Of a stretch of 64,000 nucleotides of DNA, positions 54,538-64,000 are shown in pieces. A program made the position numbers and the translations under genes. The DNA is from Budorcas taxicolor (taxonomy: Eukaryota; Chordata; Mammalia; Artiodactyla; Bovidae). Where the stretch lies: contig NC_068926.1 of NCBI RefSeq assembly GCF_023091745.1, positions 66,028,001 through 66,092,000 of the forward strand, written 5' to 3'. Within the stretch, counting starts at the first letter, position 1. Every line of letters begins with the position of its first letter. The notes under the pieces are model-generated. The model did not search any database, had not been told where the DNA came from, and was given only the letters and a program-made list of their open reading frames with translations.

Positions 54538-55075
54538 TTTTTTAAAAAATTATGTATGCTTGGCTGTGCTGGGTCTTTGCTGCTGTGCAGACTTCCTCCA
54601 GTGGCGGCGAGCCGGGGCCGCTCTCTAGTGGCACTGTGCGGGCCTGTCACTGTGGCGGCTTCTCTTGTTGTGGAGCACAGGCTCTAGGGCTCGCCAGGCT
54701 TCAGCAGTTGCAGCTCCCAGGCTCCGGAGGACAGGCCCCATAGTTGTAGCACACAGGTTTAGTTGGGTTTCCCTTGTGGCTCAGCTGGTCAAGAATCCAC
54801 CTGCAACATGGGAGACCTGAGTTCGAGCCCTGGGTTGGGGAGATCCCCTGGAGAAGGGAAAGGCTACCCACTCCAGTCTTCTGGCCTGGAGAATTCCATG
54901 GACTGTACAGTCCATGGGGTCACAAAGAGTCAAATACGACCGAACAAATTGCACGTCACGGGTTTAGTTGCTTTGCAGCAGGTAGGATCTTCCCAGACCA
55001 GGGACTGAACCCGTGTCTCCTGCATTCAGTGGTAAAGGCAGATTCTTTACCACTGAGTCATCAGGGAAGCCCCTT
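54538..55075 (-). mobile_element. CHR SINE split by Bov-tA
   Basis: 'gcttggctgtgctgggtctt' at one end and 'actgagtcatcagggaagcc' at the other. TSD 'actcccgttct' (54527-54537) and 'actcccattct' (55076-55086) within a MIR. Confidence 0.92.
54766..54960 (+). mobile_element. Bov-tA SINE nested in CHR
   Basis: 'ttgtggctcagctggtcaag' to 'caaagagtcaaatacgaccg'. Exact 10-bp TSD ggtttagttg at 54756-54765 and 54961-54970. Confidence 0.93.
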
Positions 55076-55086
55076 ACTCCCATTCT

Positions 55087-55360
55087 AAAGTGACTCTCTC
55101 TTTTAAGAACCACAGGATCCTAGCTCTTCTCAAGCATACGTTCTGAGACCCAGAGAGATGTGGCAATGAAAGCATCTGTCTATTAAAGCAATAGTATCCG
55201 TTACCCACGTTGGATATTTATCTTATGTGGCCATGGCAGAATGACTGCATGAAAGGAGCTTCAGCAGAAGCTGACATCAAACTGTAGCTTCCTCCTCCTC
55301 TGCTGACTTGGCACCTGAATCTTGAGGCACTGGTGGACCAGCTTGCACCTGGGAAGGGTG
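55087..55360. other. Unique intronic sequence
   Basis: Nothing recognised. Confidence 0.4.
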
Positions 55361-55634
55361 CCATCCAAGCAGACGGCTCAAGTCAAGCAAGCAAGAGCAA
55401 GCCAGGGCAGCTCGGAGATGCAGGCCCCAGGCCAGGTGCTCCTCCTGGGCTTCCTTGCTCTCACCAAGGGTTGTAGAGACTGGCTGATGGAGAAAGCCAG
55501 CAGGGGTGTGGGGTGGAGAGAGCCAGGGAGGGGCCACAGGAGGCAGAACTGATGAGGTCAGGGCCAGCCTTGGGCAACTAGGATCCCAGAGATGATCCAG
55601 GGGCTGGAGATGAGAGCTAGGTGGGCGGATACAG
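55361..55634 (+). repeat. Local duplication, copy 1
   Basis: Starts 'ccatccaagcagac' and ends 'gggcggatacag'. Aligned in order with copy 2 (56260-56538): 'aggcaagcaagagc', 'ccaggccagg', 'gttgtagag.ctggctg', 'ggtggagagagccaggga', 'cacaggaggca'. Estimated by eye at about 80% identity. Not a family I know. Confidence 0.88.
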
Positions 55635-55839
55635 TCTAATACATGGGAGCTGGAGCTTGTGACAAGTTGTAGAGGGAAGAAGAGTGGGTTTGAGCTCTTG
55701 GGTGACAGTTTCCTTGTCTGGTCTCACCCATTCCCAGCTTGGGGGTAGGCACGTGCCAAAGCTTAGCTCGTAAATCAGTGAGTTCAGCTGAAATGAGGCA
55801 CTGGCCCAAGACCAAGAGCCCCACTGGGCGAGGCAGTGA

Positions 55840-55915
55840 AGTGAAATAGAGAGCACAGGCTCTGGAGTCGGTGTCCCTTCCCACCTGCGTGGTCTCAGAC
55901 GAGCCGCGTCGCTCT
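55840..55915 (+). mobile_element. MIR 5' fragment
   Basis: 'gagagcacaggctctggagt', 'cccacctgcgtggtctcaga'. Confidence 0.5.
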
Positions 55916-56259
55916 GAAATGATGGTGATGCTTCGTTGCCGTTGTTGGTCTGAGCTGATTCTCAAATTCCCAGATCCGGGCTGGCTTCCAGGAGAGGAAC
56001 CACAATTTCTTTGGGCTGTACAGATCAAAGACTTGTTCAGGATAGCTTGAGAACAAGAAGACTTGCTCAAAAGACACCTCAGATAATGGACCAGGGATGC
56101 ACCAGGGCCTGGCTCCTCTGTCCGTTCCTCTTTCACGGCATCTGCCGCTCCCTACACATCTATTGCCCCTCCACTGCCCATGTCCCCTTCTGCTCACACA
56201 CTGTCCAGTTCCCTCATCACCTCCAATGACACGCAGACCATCGTGGCTTCACAGTGGAA

Positions 56260-56538
56260 CCATCCAAGCAGACAGCTGGAGTCAGGCAAGCAAGAGCTAG
56301 CCAGGGAAGCTCAGGGATGCAGGTCCCAGGCCAGGGGCAACTCTGGGCTTTCTGTCTCTCACCAAAGGTTGTAGAGGCTGGCTGCTTGAGAAACCCAGCA
56401 GGGGTGGGACACGGGGTGGAGAGAGCCAGGGAAGGGTCACAGGAGGCATAGCTGATGTGGTCAGGGCCGGCTTTGGGCGAGTAGGACCCCAGGGATCATC
56501 CCTGGGGCTGGAGGTGAGATTGTGGCGGGCGGATACAG
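56260..56538 (+). repeat. Local duplication, copy 2
   Basis: Direct-orientation partner of 55361-55634, offset about 899 bp. Sequences outside the two copies do not align, so the boundaries look sharp. Confidence 0.88.
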
Positions 56539-56587
56539 CAGCCCATGCCCACACTTCTTCCAGCTCAAACTCTACAGATGCATTGCC

Positions 56588-56800
56588 TCCTGTGGAGGCC
56601 ATTAGTCATGTGTGGCTATCTAATGTTAGATTTGAATTCATTAAAATAAATCAAATTAGAATGGGACTACCTCAGTCCTGGTAGCCACATCTCAGGCACT
56701 CAGTAGCCATGTGTGGCCAGCGGCTGCCCTTATTGGATGGCTCGGAGAGAGAATGTTTCCATCTTGACCGAAAGCTCTATTGGACGATACTGGGTCCTGG
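56588..56800. mobile_element. hAT-type MITE (MER family)
   Basis: Internal and terminal words 'tcatgtgtggctatctaatg', 'tagccatgtgtggccagcgg', 'gaaagctctattggacgata' match a known mammalian palindromic DNA transposon with 'tagccacatgtggct' repeats. Exact MER number not recalled. Confidence 0.65.
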
Positions 56801-57456
56801 CAGTCTAGACATACCGCTAGCACCCAGCCTCTCTGTCTTTCCTGGTTCAGGTTCTTAAGAGGAACGTGTCTTGTCCTGCTCAGGCATAGGTTTGGCTGTC
56901 TGTGTTTGATCCAGTCGTGCGTGCTGGGGTAATAAGCTTGCATGAGGCATAACCCTGGGCCATCAGGTCTTCACCTGGGGTCGCGTAATCGCTGCTAATG
57001 ACATTTCACACACTTGCTGCGCTGGTCTCGATTGCTGCTTCTTCAGTCCTTCTAATTGCGAAGATGTGGCTCTGGAACTCGTCTGCCACACATCCATATT
57101 CATCAAGCTGAGGCCTCCCTGACAAACACATTCCAGAGAGCTCGAGAGAATCACAGTGCGTCCTGAGCGTCTGTGGTTTGTCTCTGCCCCCTCATTGGAC
57201 AGTGAGACCCTTGGGGCCAGGGGTTCTCTCTGTTCTCAGCTGTTCTGCTGAGCAGGTGAGTAAAGGGAAGATAGGAGGGGAGGAAGGAAGGAATAAACGA
57301 AGAAAGAGAGAAAGAAAGGCATTCTTTGGCCACGAATGGCTCAGATTTGGGGGGCACAAGGAAGAACATTTGTAGGAAATGCACGATCTTCACATTTGGG
57401 TAAACTTGGGAAAGAATGATCTAAGGAAGAAGTCAATGAGATGGATTCTCATAAAC
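56801..57456. other. Unique intronic sequence
   Basis: Purine-rich tract at about 57262-57335. No exon recognised. Confidence 0.45.
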
Positions 57457-57662
57457 GGGTATATTGGTAGCTCAGAGGGTAAAGAATCCACCTGCAATGC
57501 AGAAGACTCAGGTTTGATCCCTGGATCAGGAAGATCCCCTGGAGAAGGAAATGGCAACTCACTCTAGCATTCTTGCCTGGAGCACCCCATGGGCAGAGGA
57601 GCCTGGCAGGCTACAGGCCACGGGGTCGCAAGGAGAGGTTCACGGCTGAGTGACTAACACCC
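57457..57662 (+). mobile_element. Bov-tA SINE
   Basis: 'attggtagctcagagggtaa' to 'ttcacggctgagtgactaac'. Confidence 0.92.
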
Positions 57663-58029
57663 CCACTTTCAGGTATTTAACATGATCCTCATTCTCTTTG
57701 GGAATCAGGCTAAGGTAGCAAGTGCAGAGAAGCTTCAAGATCGGGTCCCAGGAGCCCTGCCCATTCCCGTGAAAGGCCATCTCCAGAACGACAACCGGGC
57801 CTTTAGAAGCACAGCAATGTTGGAGGCCAGTGGGAAACCAGGATGTGCTTTATCGCACATGTGGTTCTAAGCGTGGTTTCAGTAACACAGCTCTTGTAGA
57901 AGGTTGTGTTCTCTCCAGAGCTTTAACGTTACGGAAATGGGGAGGAAGCGTTGAAAAGAACTGTTTCCAGGGTGAACTTTCTGAGGCTAGTGAGCTCAGC
58001 CCTGTGTTAGGCCTGAGGCCTGGATGTGG
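57663..58029. other. Unique intronic sequence
   Basis: An open frame begins here (57830) and runs into a BovB; the upstream part has no homology I recognise. Confidence 0.4.
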
Positions 58030-58137
58030 ACCCCAGCTCTGCCATTTGTGTGTCATTATGGGATGCTGGAGGAAGTGCTCTCACCAGCTTAAGCTTCAGT
58101 TTCCATCTGCCAAATGCGAGCATGGTGCTTCCTCTGC
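58030..58137 (+). mobile_element. MIR fragment cut by BovB
   Basis: 'agctctgccatttgtgtgtc', 'gcttaagcttcagtttccat', 'ctgccaaatgcgagcatggt'. Confidence 0.65.
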
Positions 58138-58550
58138 CTGGACTGTGAAGAAAGCTGAGTGCCGAAGAATTGATGCTTTTGAACTACGGTGTTGGAGAAG
58201 ATTCTTGAGAGTCCCTTGGACTGCAAGGAAATCCAACCAGTCCATCCTAAAAGAGATCAGTCCTGGGTGTTCTTTGGAAGGACTGATGCTAAAGCTGAAA
58301 CTCCAATACTTTGGCCACCTCATGCGAAGAGTTGACTCATTGGAAAAGACTCTGATGCTGGGAGGGATTGGGAGCAAGAGGAGAAGGGGACGACAGAGGA
58401 TGAGATGGCTGGATGGCATTACTGACTCGAAGGACGAGAGTCTGAGTGAACTCCGGGAGTTGGTGATGGACAGGGAGGCCTGGCGTGCTGCAATTCATGG
58501 GGTCACAAAGAGTCGGACACGACTGAGCGACTGAACCTGAACCTGAACCT
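58138..58550 (+). mobile_element. BovB LINE 3' end
   Basis: Unbroken C-terminal frame: 'VKKAECRRIDAFELRCWRRF', 'ARKSNQSILKEISPGCSLEG', 'RMRWLDGITDSKDESLSEL', ending with a stop after 'SRTRLSD' and an (ACCTGA)n tail. The least decayed BovB piece in the window, but heavily 5'-truncated. Confidence 0.95.
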
Positions 58551-59059
58551 GCCTCCCTCCACAGGGTGGATTGTGAGAATGCAATGCAGAGAACCGCTTA
58601 CCTGCACAGCTGCCGGAGGAGCTATTCACACTGCACCGTGTGTGAAACCTCCCCCGAAGTCAACCAGTGCACAACCTATGCAACTGTACATGGCAGCCCT
58701 GGAAGTGGAAGTGCACCCCTAAATAATAAAGCGATTTGCCCAGGGAAAGGACCAGTGCGCCTCCTACTCCTCCTTCCCTGGCCTGCTGATCAGGCCTGCA
58801 CCTCTGTGCCCCTCTTTAAAGCAGGTTTACCAAGTTGTAAAGCTAACTGGGGGCCAGCCACCTTGGAAATGAATGCAAAATATGTGGAATCAGGCCTCAT
58901 TTTCCAGGGCTTTGGAAGGGAAATTTGCCTAATTTATGGCATAAATAAAAGATGATGCGCTGGAGCTAATTTGCATACTTTCACTTGCGTTGGAGTTAGA
59001 AAGAACTTTTTGTTGTGGTTGGTTTTTAAAAAAGCCTCAGGCCTCTCCCGTTCAGCCAG
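58551..59059. other. Unique intronic sequence
   Basis: A frame of 129 aa at 58566-58955 (+) shows no recognised domain or splice context, so it is not called. Confidence 0.4.
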
Positions 59060-59235
59060 TTTTGTAAGTTCAGGCAAGTAATCTAACTTGTCTAGGTTCC
59101 AGTTTCCTCAACTGTGAAGTGAGCATGGCAGGAGGACCCACAGCATAGGATTATAGTGAGGAGCCAAGAGTTAATTCTGAAACACTTGTAGAATAGTGGT
59201 TGGCCCCCATGGTAGGAGCTCAGTAATGTAGGAAC
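59060..59235 (+). mobile_element. MIR SINE
   Basis: 'ttccagtttcctcaactgtg', 'aagtgagcatggcaggagga', 'gattatagtgaggagccaag'. Confidence 0.75.
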
Positions 59236-59296
59236 GTGTATAATATATGTAACATATATCATCCTTATTCATTAAACACGTGTCTAGACCTACAGT

Positions 59297-59475
59297 GCAG
59301 GTGTGCTGAGTCGCTTCAGCCGTGTCTCACTCTGCAGCCCCGTGGACTCTAGCCCTCCCAGCTCCTCTGTCCGTGGGATTCTCCAGGCAAGAATACTGGA
59401 GTGGGTTGCCATGCCCTCCTCCAGGGGATCTTTCTGATTCAGGGATCAAACTAGCGTCTCTTACATCTCCTGCAT
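59297..59475 (-). mobile_element. Bov-tA SINE, head-truncated
   Basis: 'ctgagtcgcttcagccgtgt' to 'cttacatctcctgcat'. Exact 12-bp TSD tagacctacagt at 59285-59296 and 59476-59487. Confidence 0.93.
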
Positions 59476-59654
59476 TAGACCTACAGTTGATGTCACAGAA
59501 AAGTCAAAAGAATGCACTGTAGGGCTCTCCACAGGGAGTGATTCCGAGCTCAGGACCTAAACTTGTGTCAGGACACAGCAGGGGTCTGGTTGTGGGATAC
59601 ATAGATGGGCCATCATCAGTTGCTTTCCCACAGATGCAAGCATTGGGAAGCCTT

Positions 59655-59790
59655 TCTCCTCTCCCGGACAATGAGGTCCTCCAAGGCAGGGAATAGATCA
59701 TATTTCTTTCTCAATCCCCACTGCTCAACAGTCCATCTCCAGTAAACAGAAGTTCAATAAACGCAAAGTAGTTGGTTGAATGACTGCTGA
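59655..59790 (+). mobile_element. L2 LINE 3' end
   Basis: 'gaggtcctccaaggcaggga', 'gaagttcaataaacgcaaag', 'tagttggttgaatgactgct'. Confidence 0.7.
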
Positions 59791-59844
59791 AGTGGAATTC
59801 TTCTTAATTAGTGTGCAGGAAATGCTTAGTATCAGCATGCCTGC

Positions 59845-59950
59845 TAAGGCATGGTTGTCTGTCTCCCAGGCTAAGAACTCCTCAAGTCTGTGTCATTGAC
59901 CTCTGAGCTTGGCGCATCAGGCCATCAGCTGGTGCTTGTTGGGTGTAGGG
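59845..59950 (+). mobile_element. L2 LINE 3' end, second copy
   Basis: 'ctcccaggctaagaactcct', 'caagtctgtgtcattgacct', 'cagctggtgcttgttgggtg'. Confidence 0.55.
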
Positions 59951-60150
59951 CAGTGGCCAAGAGCTCAGAGTTTAGGGTCAGAGAGACTAGAGTCTGAAAC
60001 CCAGTTTCATCACTTCTAGGCACATAACCACAGGAGGTTATTTGTGCTTCAGGGAAGAAAGCTTTTCGTCTATTTGAAATAAAGAATTGTCCATCAAGAA
60101 GTAGTACGGTGCCTGACGCAAATTATGTACTCGATTTAGATACGGGTATG
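59951..60150 (+). mobile_element. MIR SINE
   Basis: 'ggccaagagctcagagttta', 'gaaacccagtttcatcactt', 'gtacggtgcctgacgcaaat'. Confidence 0.7.
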
Positions 60151-60764
60151 AATAAATGAATGAATGACCTTTCCCAAGAGTCTCAACAGAGGAAGAGGGA
60201 CTTGTATATAATTACCAGCAGGAACAGAATTCACAATTGCCTGAACCCCGCAGATAAAACGTTTTAGGGGAATTCATTCACAGAGGTGTATTGACTTTAC
60301 AATAGCCGAATCTAAACGCTGCTCCCCGATGTAAGGTATTCTGTCATCTTATTTCATAAAATTGAGGTTCTATGAAGAATGCAGGGATCCAGGTGGGTGA
60401 AGCCATCATTCCCTGGCTAGTGTTTTATGAGCAAGGTTCACTTCAGATCAGCCACAGAACCCCAGATGGGGAACCAGGTGGGCGTGGCCTGGTCCTCCAT
60501 GGACCCTCTTGCCATCAGGGGCTTACAGAGGGCACGGTCTGGGTCTTTTCTGTCTGTCTCTCCACTATGCCTCTTCCCTATTTCTAAAGTAGATCTCTGG
60601 AAAGGCTGAGAAGGAAACAAGCTCCTCTAATGCCCTAACAGGGAATCCCTGCTGTGGCTTCATTTGTAGGATTTTGCTTAATTATTAGCAGAACTTCATA
60701 TTGCAGCCATTTGATTATAGATAAGGAAGTTGTCAGGCTCAGTTGGCTAAAGAGTGGTGGATTA
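60151..60764. other. Unique intronic sequence
   Basis: Nothing recognised. Confidence 0.4.
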
Positions 60765-60905
60765 GGATTCATTCATTCATTCATTCTTCATTCAAGACCT
60801 ACTTTCTCATCCTGCAAGGGCTTCTGCTCTGTACCGGGTACTTGGCACAGACTAGAGATAGATAAATAAAACATAATCTTGCCTTCAAAGAGTTTAACAG
60901 CTGAC
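60765..60905 (-). mobile_element. L2 LINE 3' end
   Basis: (ATTC)n at 60768-60796, then 'ctctgtaccgggtacttggc', 'cttgccttcaaagagtttaa'. Confidence 0.75.
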
Positions 60906-61685
60906 CATTCTTCAAACTCAGGTGTAACTCAGAAAAATGCAAGTTTTTTTCTTCTCTCTTCTGTCCTCTCTTGTGCTGACTTGATGATTTCCAGCCAAGC
61001 GAGAGGTTCTCGCAAGGGACCAGGCCTGGGAGCCGTGAATTCCCAGAGCCACTGCCTGTCGTTCCTGGCCAGTATCTGCACAAAGCAAAATGCTTTGGTC
61101 TCACCTACCGTCATTTCTAGAAAAAAAAAAAAATTAGTGGATGCTCTTTCATGAAACACATAAGTGTGCCACTTGAAGAGAACTTTCAAGAACCATCCCG
61201 GACTTTATCGATACACACAAGAGACCTCCATCAGGACGAACTGAGAGCAACATCACTGATTTCACTTATAGCAACTATGTGGGCACCACATTCTCTTTTG
61301 CATGTGGAAAAATACATCCCGAATTGCAGGGAATTACATAGACTCACCTGATGGTGTGTATATACATAAATTGTATACCCACTATTTCCATAAAACATAA
61401 ACTTGGACAAACAGTTAATGAGGTTTGGCCACAAACAAATTACCCCTTCAGGTCCTGGAGTAGCTTTATTTTAAGCAGTAATAAAAATAGTCATTTACTT
61501 GTGCACATGTGCCAGAGAGTACCCATTATTGTGTTAGATGGCCACAAACAACTTTGAGAGGCTAGTGATACTGAAAACGAGTCCTATTTTTCATAGAAGA
61601 AATGGTTCCTTGGCCTTGGTTTTTCCTGACACTGACATTTTGGCAGACGACTGGCCCACTGCTTTCAATTTAAGCATATCCACTG
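60906..61685. other. Unique AT-rich intronic sequence
   Basis: Repeat-free apart from an A-run at 61121-61132. No exon. Confidence 0.45.
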
Positions 61686-61815
61686 TTTTTGTTTTTGTTT
61701 ATTTTTGCTACACTGTGTACCATGCAGGATCTTAGTTCCCCAACAAGGGATCGAACCCCCACCGCCTGCAGTGGAAGCAGGGAATCTAACCCATGGACCA
61801 CCAGGGAAATCCCAG
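61686..61815 (-). mobile_element. CHR SINE, short
   Basis: 'tttgtttatttttgctacac', 'caacaagggatcgaaccccc', 'ggaccaccagggaaatccc'. Confidence 0.88.
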
Positions 61816-62144
61816 CGTATACAATTTAAATTCTTACAGCATGGCACCGTGCTTCCCATATTGGTGTGTGACTTGCTTTTCTACCTCTTGGGTCTCTTTG
61901 CTGTAATTGGAACAAGGCCCAGAATTAATCCGAGATAGACTGTCTTTTGCTGGCTCCCTCCCCACTCTCCGATACCCTGTACCCACTTCTGGGGTCCTTT
62001 CTCTGATGCCTCCTCTCTGCCACCTCTCTCTCTCCGCCAGTGCCAAGGCCTCAGGCTGGCACCCCTGCTGTAGGAATAAGCCTGTACTATTCTTGGTTTT
62101 TGTTTAGGCATCTGTCTTTCCCACTGGGGTGCTGGAAATTCACT
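61816..62144. other. Unique intronic sequence
   Basis: Nothing recognised. Confidence 0.4.
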
Positions 62145-62440
62145 TGATTCAACCACGACAGCAAATATTTGATGAGTATCTACTGGGTAGGCTCTGCTCC
62201 AGGCCCTGGAACAAAAACCAGCAGTGCCAGCCCTCAAGGAACTTACTCTCGGTGATCTTTCATTTATTCCCTGATCAGCACATTCATTCATTCATTCATT
62301 CATTGCTCCAGCAAGCATCCGTGAATGGCCCCTGTGCTTGGTGGGCTGCCTTCTCTACAGCCATCACTCATTATTTGCACAAGGGGGTGAAAGGGATGGC
62401 CCGGCCCAGCCATGGGGGAGAAAAGATTCAGCTTGTCAGC
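62145..62440 (-). mobile_element. L2 LINE 3' ends (two pieces)
   Basis: 62145-62260 ('caaatatttgatgagtatct', 'ggctctgctccaggccctgg') and, after an (ATTC)6 run at 62281-62305, 'gcaagcatccgtgaatggcc', 'cccctgtgcttggtgggctg'. Confidence 0.65.
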
Positions 62441-62694
62441 GTGTGATGATAAACAAGATAAAGGCTTTCCAAAGAACTTGAGATGTTCTCGCAGAGCACT
62501 GTATACTTAAAATAGGAGCTGAGGACACTGAGAGCATGTCTAACCTCTAAAGAGTATAAGCCAAGAGCGGATGCCTCACACTGCCCTTGGGGGCTTAGAC
62601 ACAACCAGGTACCCTAACCCTAACATAAATTCTTGGCGTGGACTAGCAGAAAGCCCAGCCAGCCAGGAGTCGGAGAGCTCATTCTGGAGCTGAG
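62441..62694. other. Unique intronic sequence
   Basis: Nothing recognised beyond a 14-bp telomere-like word at 62610. Confidence 0.4.
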
Positions 62695-62789
62695 TGTGTG
62701 TGTGTGGAGATGTGCTGTGTGACCTTGGGCCCATTGCTCTCCCTCTCTGGACCTCAGTTTCTGCATCTCTAATTTAGTGGCCTGGGCTC
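62695..62789 (+). mobile_element. MIR fragment
   Basis: 'gtgctgtgtgaccttgggcc', 'ctctctggacctcagtttct', 'gcatctctaatttagtggcc'. Confidence 0.8.
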
Positions 62790-62965
62790 AATCAGTAGTT
62801 TCCAAAATGGACTTAAATCGGAGTTAAAACCCATGGGGAGCTTTTAAAGACACAAATACTTGGCCTACACCACTGCTTAGTCCCTTGGAAGCGCTACCCA
62901 GCTATATCTACAGATTTCTGATGCACCACTAAAGTGTGCTCGGGTTATTTGACCCCAAACCATGA
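62790..62965. mobile_element. MER5A-like hAT element
   Basis: 'ccatggggagcttttaaaga', 'acagatttctgatgcaccac', 'taaagtgtgctcgg'. Confidence 0.65.
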
Positions 62966-62974
62966 CCTTTAATG

Positions 62975-63215
62975 ATGCCTTTGTTCATGATAATTATGCT
63001 GACCACTTACCTGCCAGGCACCCGCTATGACCTCTGCTCTCCTTATCTCATTTAAAGCCCCGTCGTAGACCCGTGTATGTTATATAGACTATTATGCCCA
63101 CTTTATAGCAGTTGCCACTGAGGCTTGGAGGGGGTCAGGGACTTGCTCAGGGTCACATAGCTCTAGAAAGACCCCGAGCTGGGATTTCTATTTGTGTCTG
63201 AAGGATTTTAAATGA
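62975..63215 (-). mobile_element. MIR SINE
   Basis: 'actatt...tgcccactttatagcagttg', 'ccactgaggcttggaggggg', 'ctcagggtcacatagctcta'. Confidence 0.75.
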
Positions 63216-64000
63216 ATCCACTGCGTCTCTCTGATGTACAAGTAAAGGTGGGAATCTCTACTCTGTGTTCCCTCCCCAGGGACAGTCCTGGTCCCCCAGC
63301 TCCTCTCGTCCTGGAAATCTAGTTAACTCTTTTAATGAGCCAAATAAATGTGCCCTGTGGATCAGGGGATTGATCACACCCAGGCTCCTATGCACCATAG
63401 CCAGGTTTGCCATGCACCAGGCCGACCTCCCTGGCATGAATTATCTCTGCCGTCAGCCCTCTCACCCGCTTCTGCTCTTGCGGGGCCCAGGCTGATCCAG
63501 GGATATGTTAGGATCCAGCTCGGAGCTTGGCCAGGGTAAGTTGCCAGAGTTTGGGGGCATTCAGAGAGCAAACAAAAAGCCTTAGTGGCCAGAGTATGGG
63601 GAACAAGAGAAGAAAGTGGGCACAGGGCATTAGGAGGTGGTGGGGCCAGGACCCACAGGGCAGGGAGGGCGGCCAAGAGGTGCTGGGGATTTACTCTCCT
63701 GTTCTTGGAAGCCTCTGTGAGCTGGGGGATGGCCTGGTCTGGTTTGCAAAGCTGTTGATAAAGTGAAGGATTGTTTAGGAAGCCCTTGTAGAAGAGGCTG
63801 GAGGGGGGGGCGATTCATCCCACTTCCTCTCTCCCCACCATGAGACACGCTCACCTGTTTCCTGCCTCCTATGTAAGGTCTGGAACCATTTGAGTTCCAT
63901 CCAGTGCAACCCACCCTTCCCAGCAGTATCTCCAAGCGCCATGGAAGGGAGACCGATGCTCTGAGCCTGCTCAGAAGTACACAGGATTCTCAGCCCTTAA
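63216..64000. other. Unique intronic sequence to window end
   Basis: G-run at 63801-63812. Overlapping frames of about 100 aa on both strands, none recognisable. Confidence 0.4.

Larger units (their letters stand above)
46140..64000 (+). other. SEZ6L: SEZ6L intron 1 (first 17.9 kb)
   Basis: Begins at a strong donor (AG|GTAAGC). No further exon with CUB or sushi sequence is seen before the window end, which fits the very large first intron I recall for the human gene. 46640-47400 is GC-rich unique sequence; 49.3-64 kb is repeat mosaic. Confidence 0.75.

Noticed and set aside
57830..58534. 234-aa open frame as a host gene
   Set aside because: The C-terminal half is the BovB 3' coding end; the N-terminal half is unrelated read-through with no recognisable domain.
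62608..62624. Telomere-like CCCTAA repeat
   Set aside because: Only about two units; well within chance and too short for an interstitial telomeric site.
1..64000. CRISPR array or prokaryotic defence-like operon
   Set aside because: The repeats are dispersed SINE/LINE copies, not regularly spaced. No compact gene clusters occur, and the window is clearly a ruminant chromosome.

Overview
This is mammalian nuclear DNA from a ruminant, most likely cattle (Bos) or a close bovid. The evidence is the repeat set: many Bov-tA and Bov-A2 SINEs, BovB (RTE-type) LINEs and CHR-type tRNA-derived SINEs, lying over much older MIR, L2, L1M, MER5/hAT and LTR fragments. There are no operons, compact genes, CRISPR arrays or prokaryotic signals. 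Nearly every long open frame lies in a retrotransposon or in the GC-rich island.

One host gene is supported. A CpG island at about 45.1-46.6 kb holds the first coding exon (46046-46139, + strand) of a secreted or type I membrane protein. Its 31 residues start MPAARPAAAG, carry a leucine-rich signal-peptide core and run into GSPAAAP, then an AG|GTAAG splice donor. From memory this matches the start of SEZ6L (seizure 6-like), a neuronal CUB/sushi-domain membrane protein. On that reading 1 to about 45 kb is the 5' intergenic flank (towards MYO18B if the human order holds), and 46140-64000 is the start of a very large intron 1.

Layout: 1-17 kb is intergenic repeats with unique spacers, including an L2 at 7.96-10.76 kb that was opened by two L1 elements, which were in turn hit by younger SINEs. 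17-21.3 kb is a three-generation BovB nest in alternating orientation. 24.5-28.2 kb is an L1 ORF2 relic cut by one CHR SINE and two BovB copies. 29-45 kb is MIR/L2/CHR/Bov-tA mosaic with one AT-rich, repeat-free stretch (31.1-31.4 kb). 45.1-46.6 kb is the promoter, CpG island and exon 1. 46.6-49.3 kb is a repeat-poor part of intron 1 with a REST/NRSF-like composite site (47397-47423) and a perfect inverted repeat of AAAGGTCA-type nuclear-receptor half-sites (49015-49057). 49.3-64 kb is again repeat mosaic, with a local 275-bp duplication (55.36/56.26 kb).

No complete novel gene system is visible. The observations most worth checking are the expanded-spacing RE1-like site, a 40-bp patch apparently copied from a nearby MIR into a SINE, two SINEs flanked by direct repeats of about 42 bp, a fold-back at a BovB insertion junction, and the nested BovB palindrome. 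All family names come from reading by eye against remembered consensus sequences. Repeat boundaries are approximate, usually within 5-30 bp.
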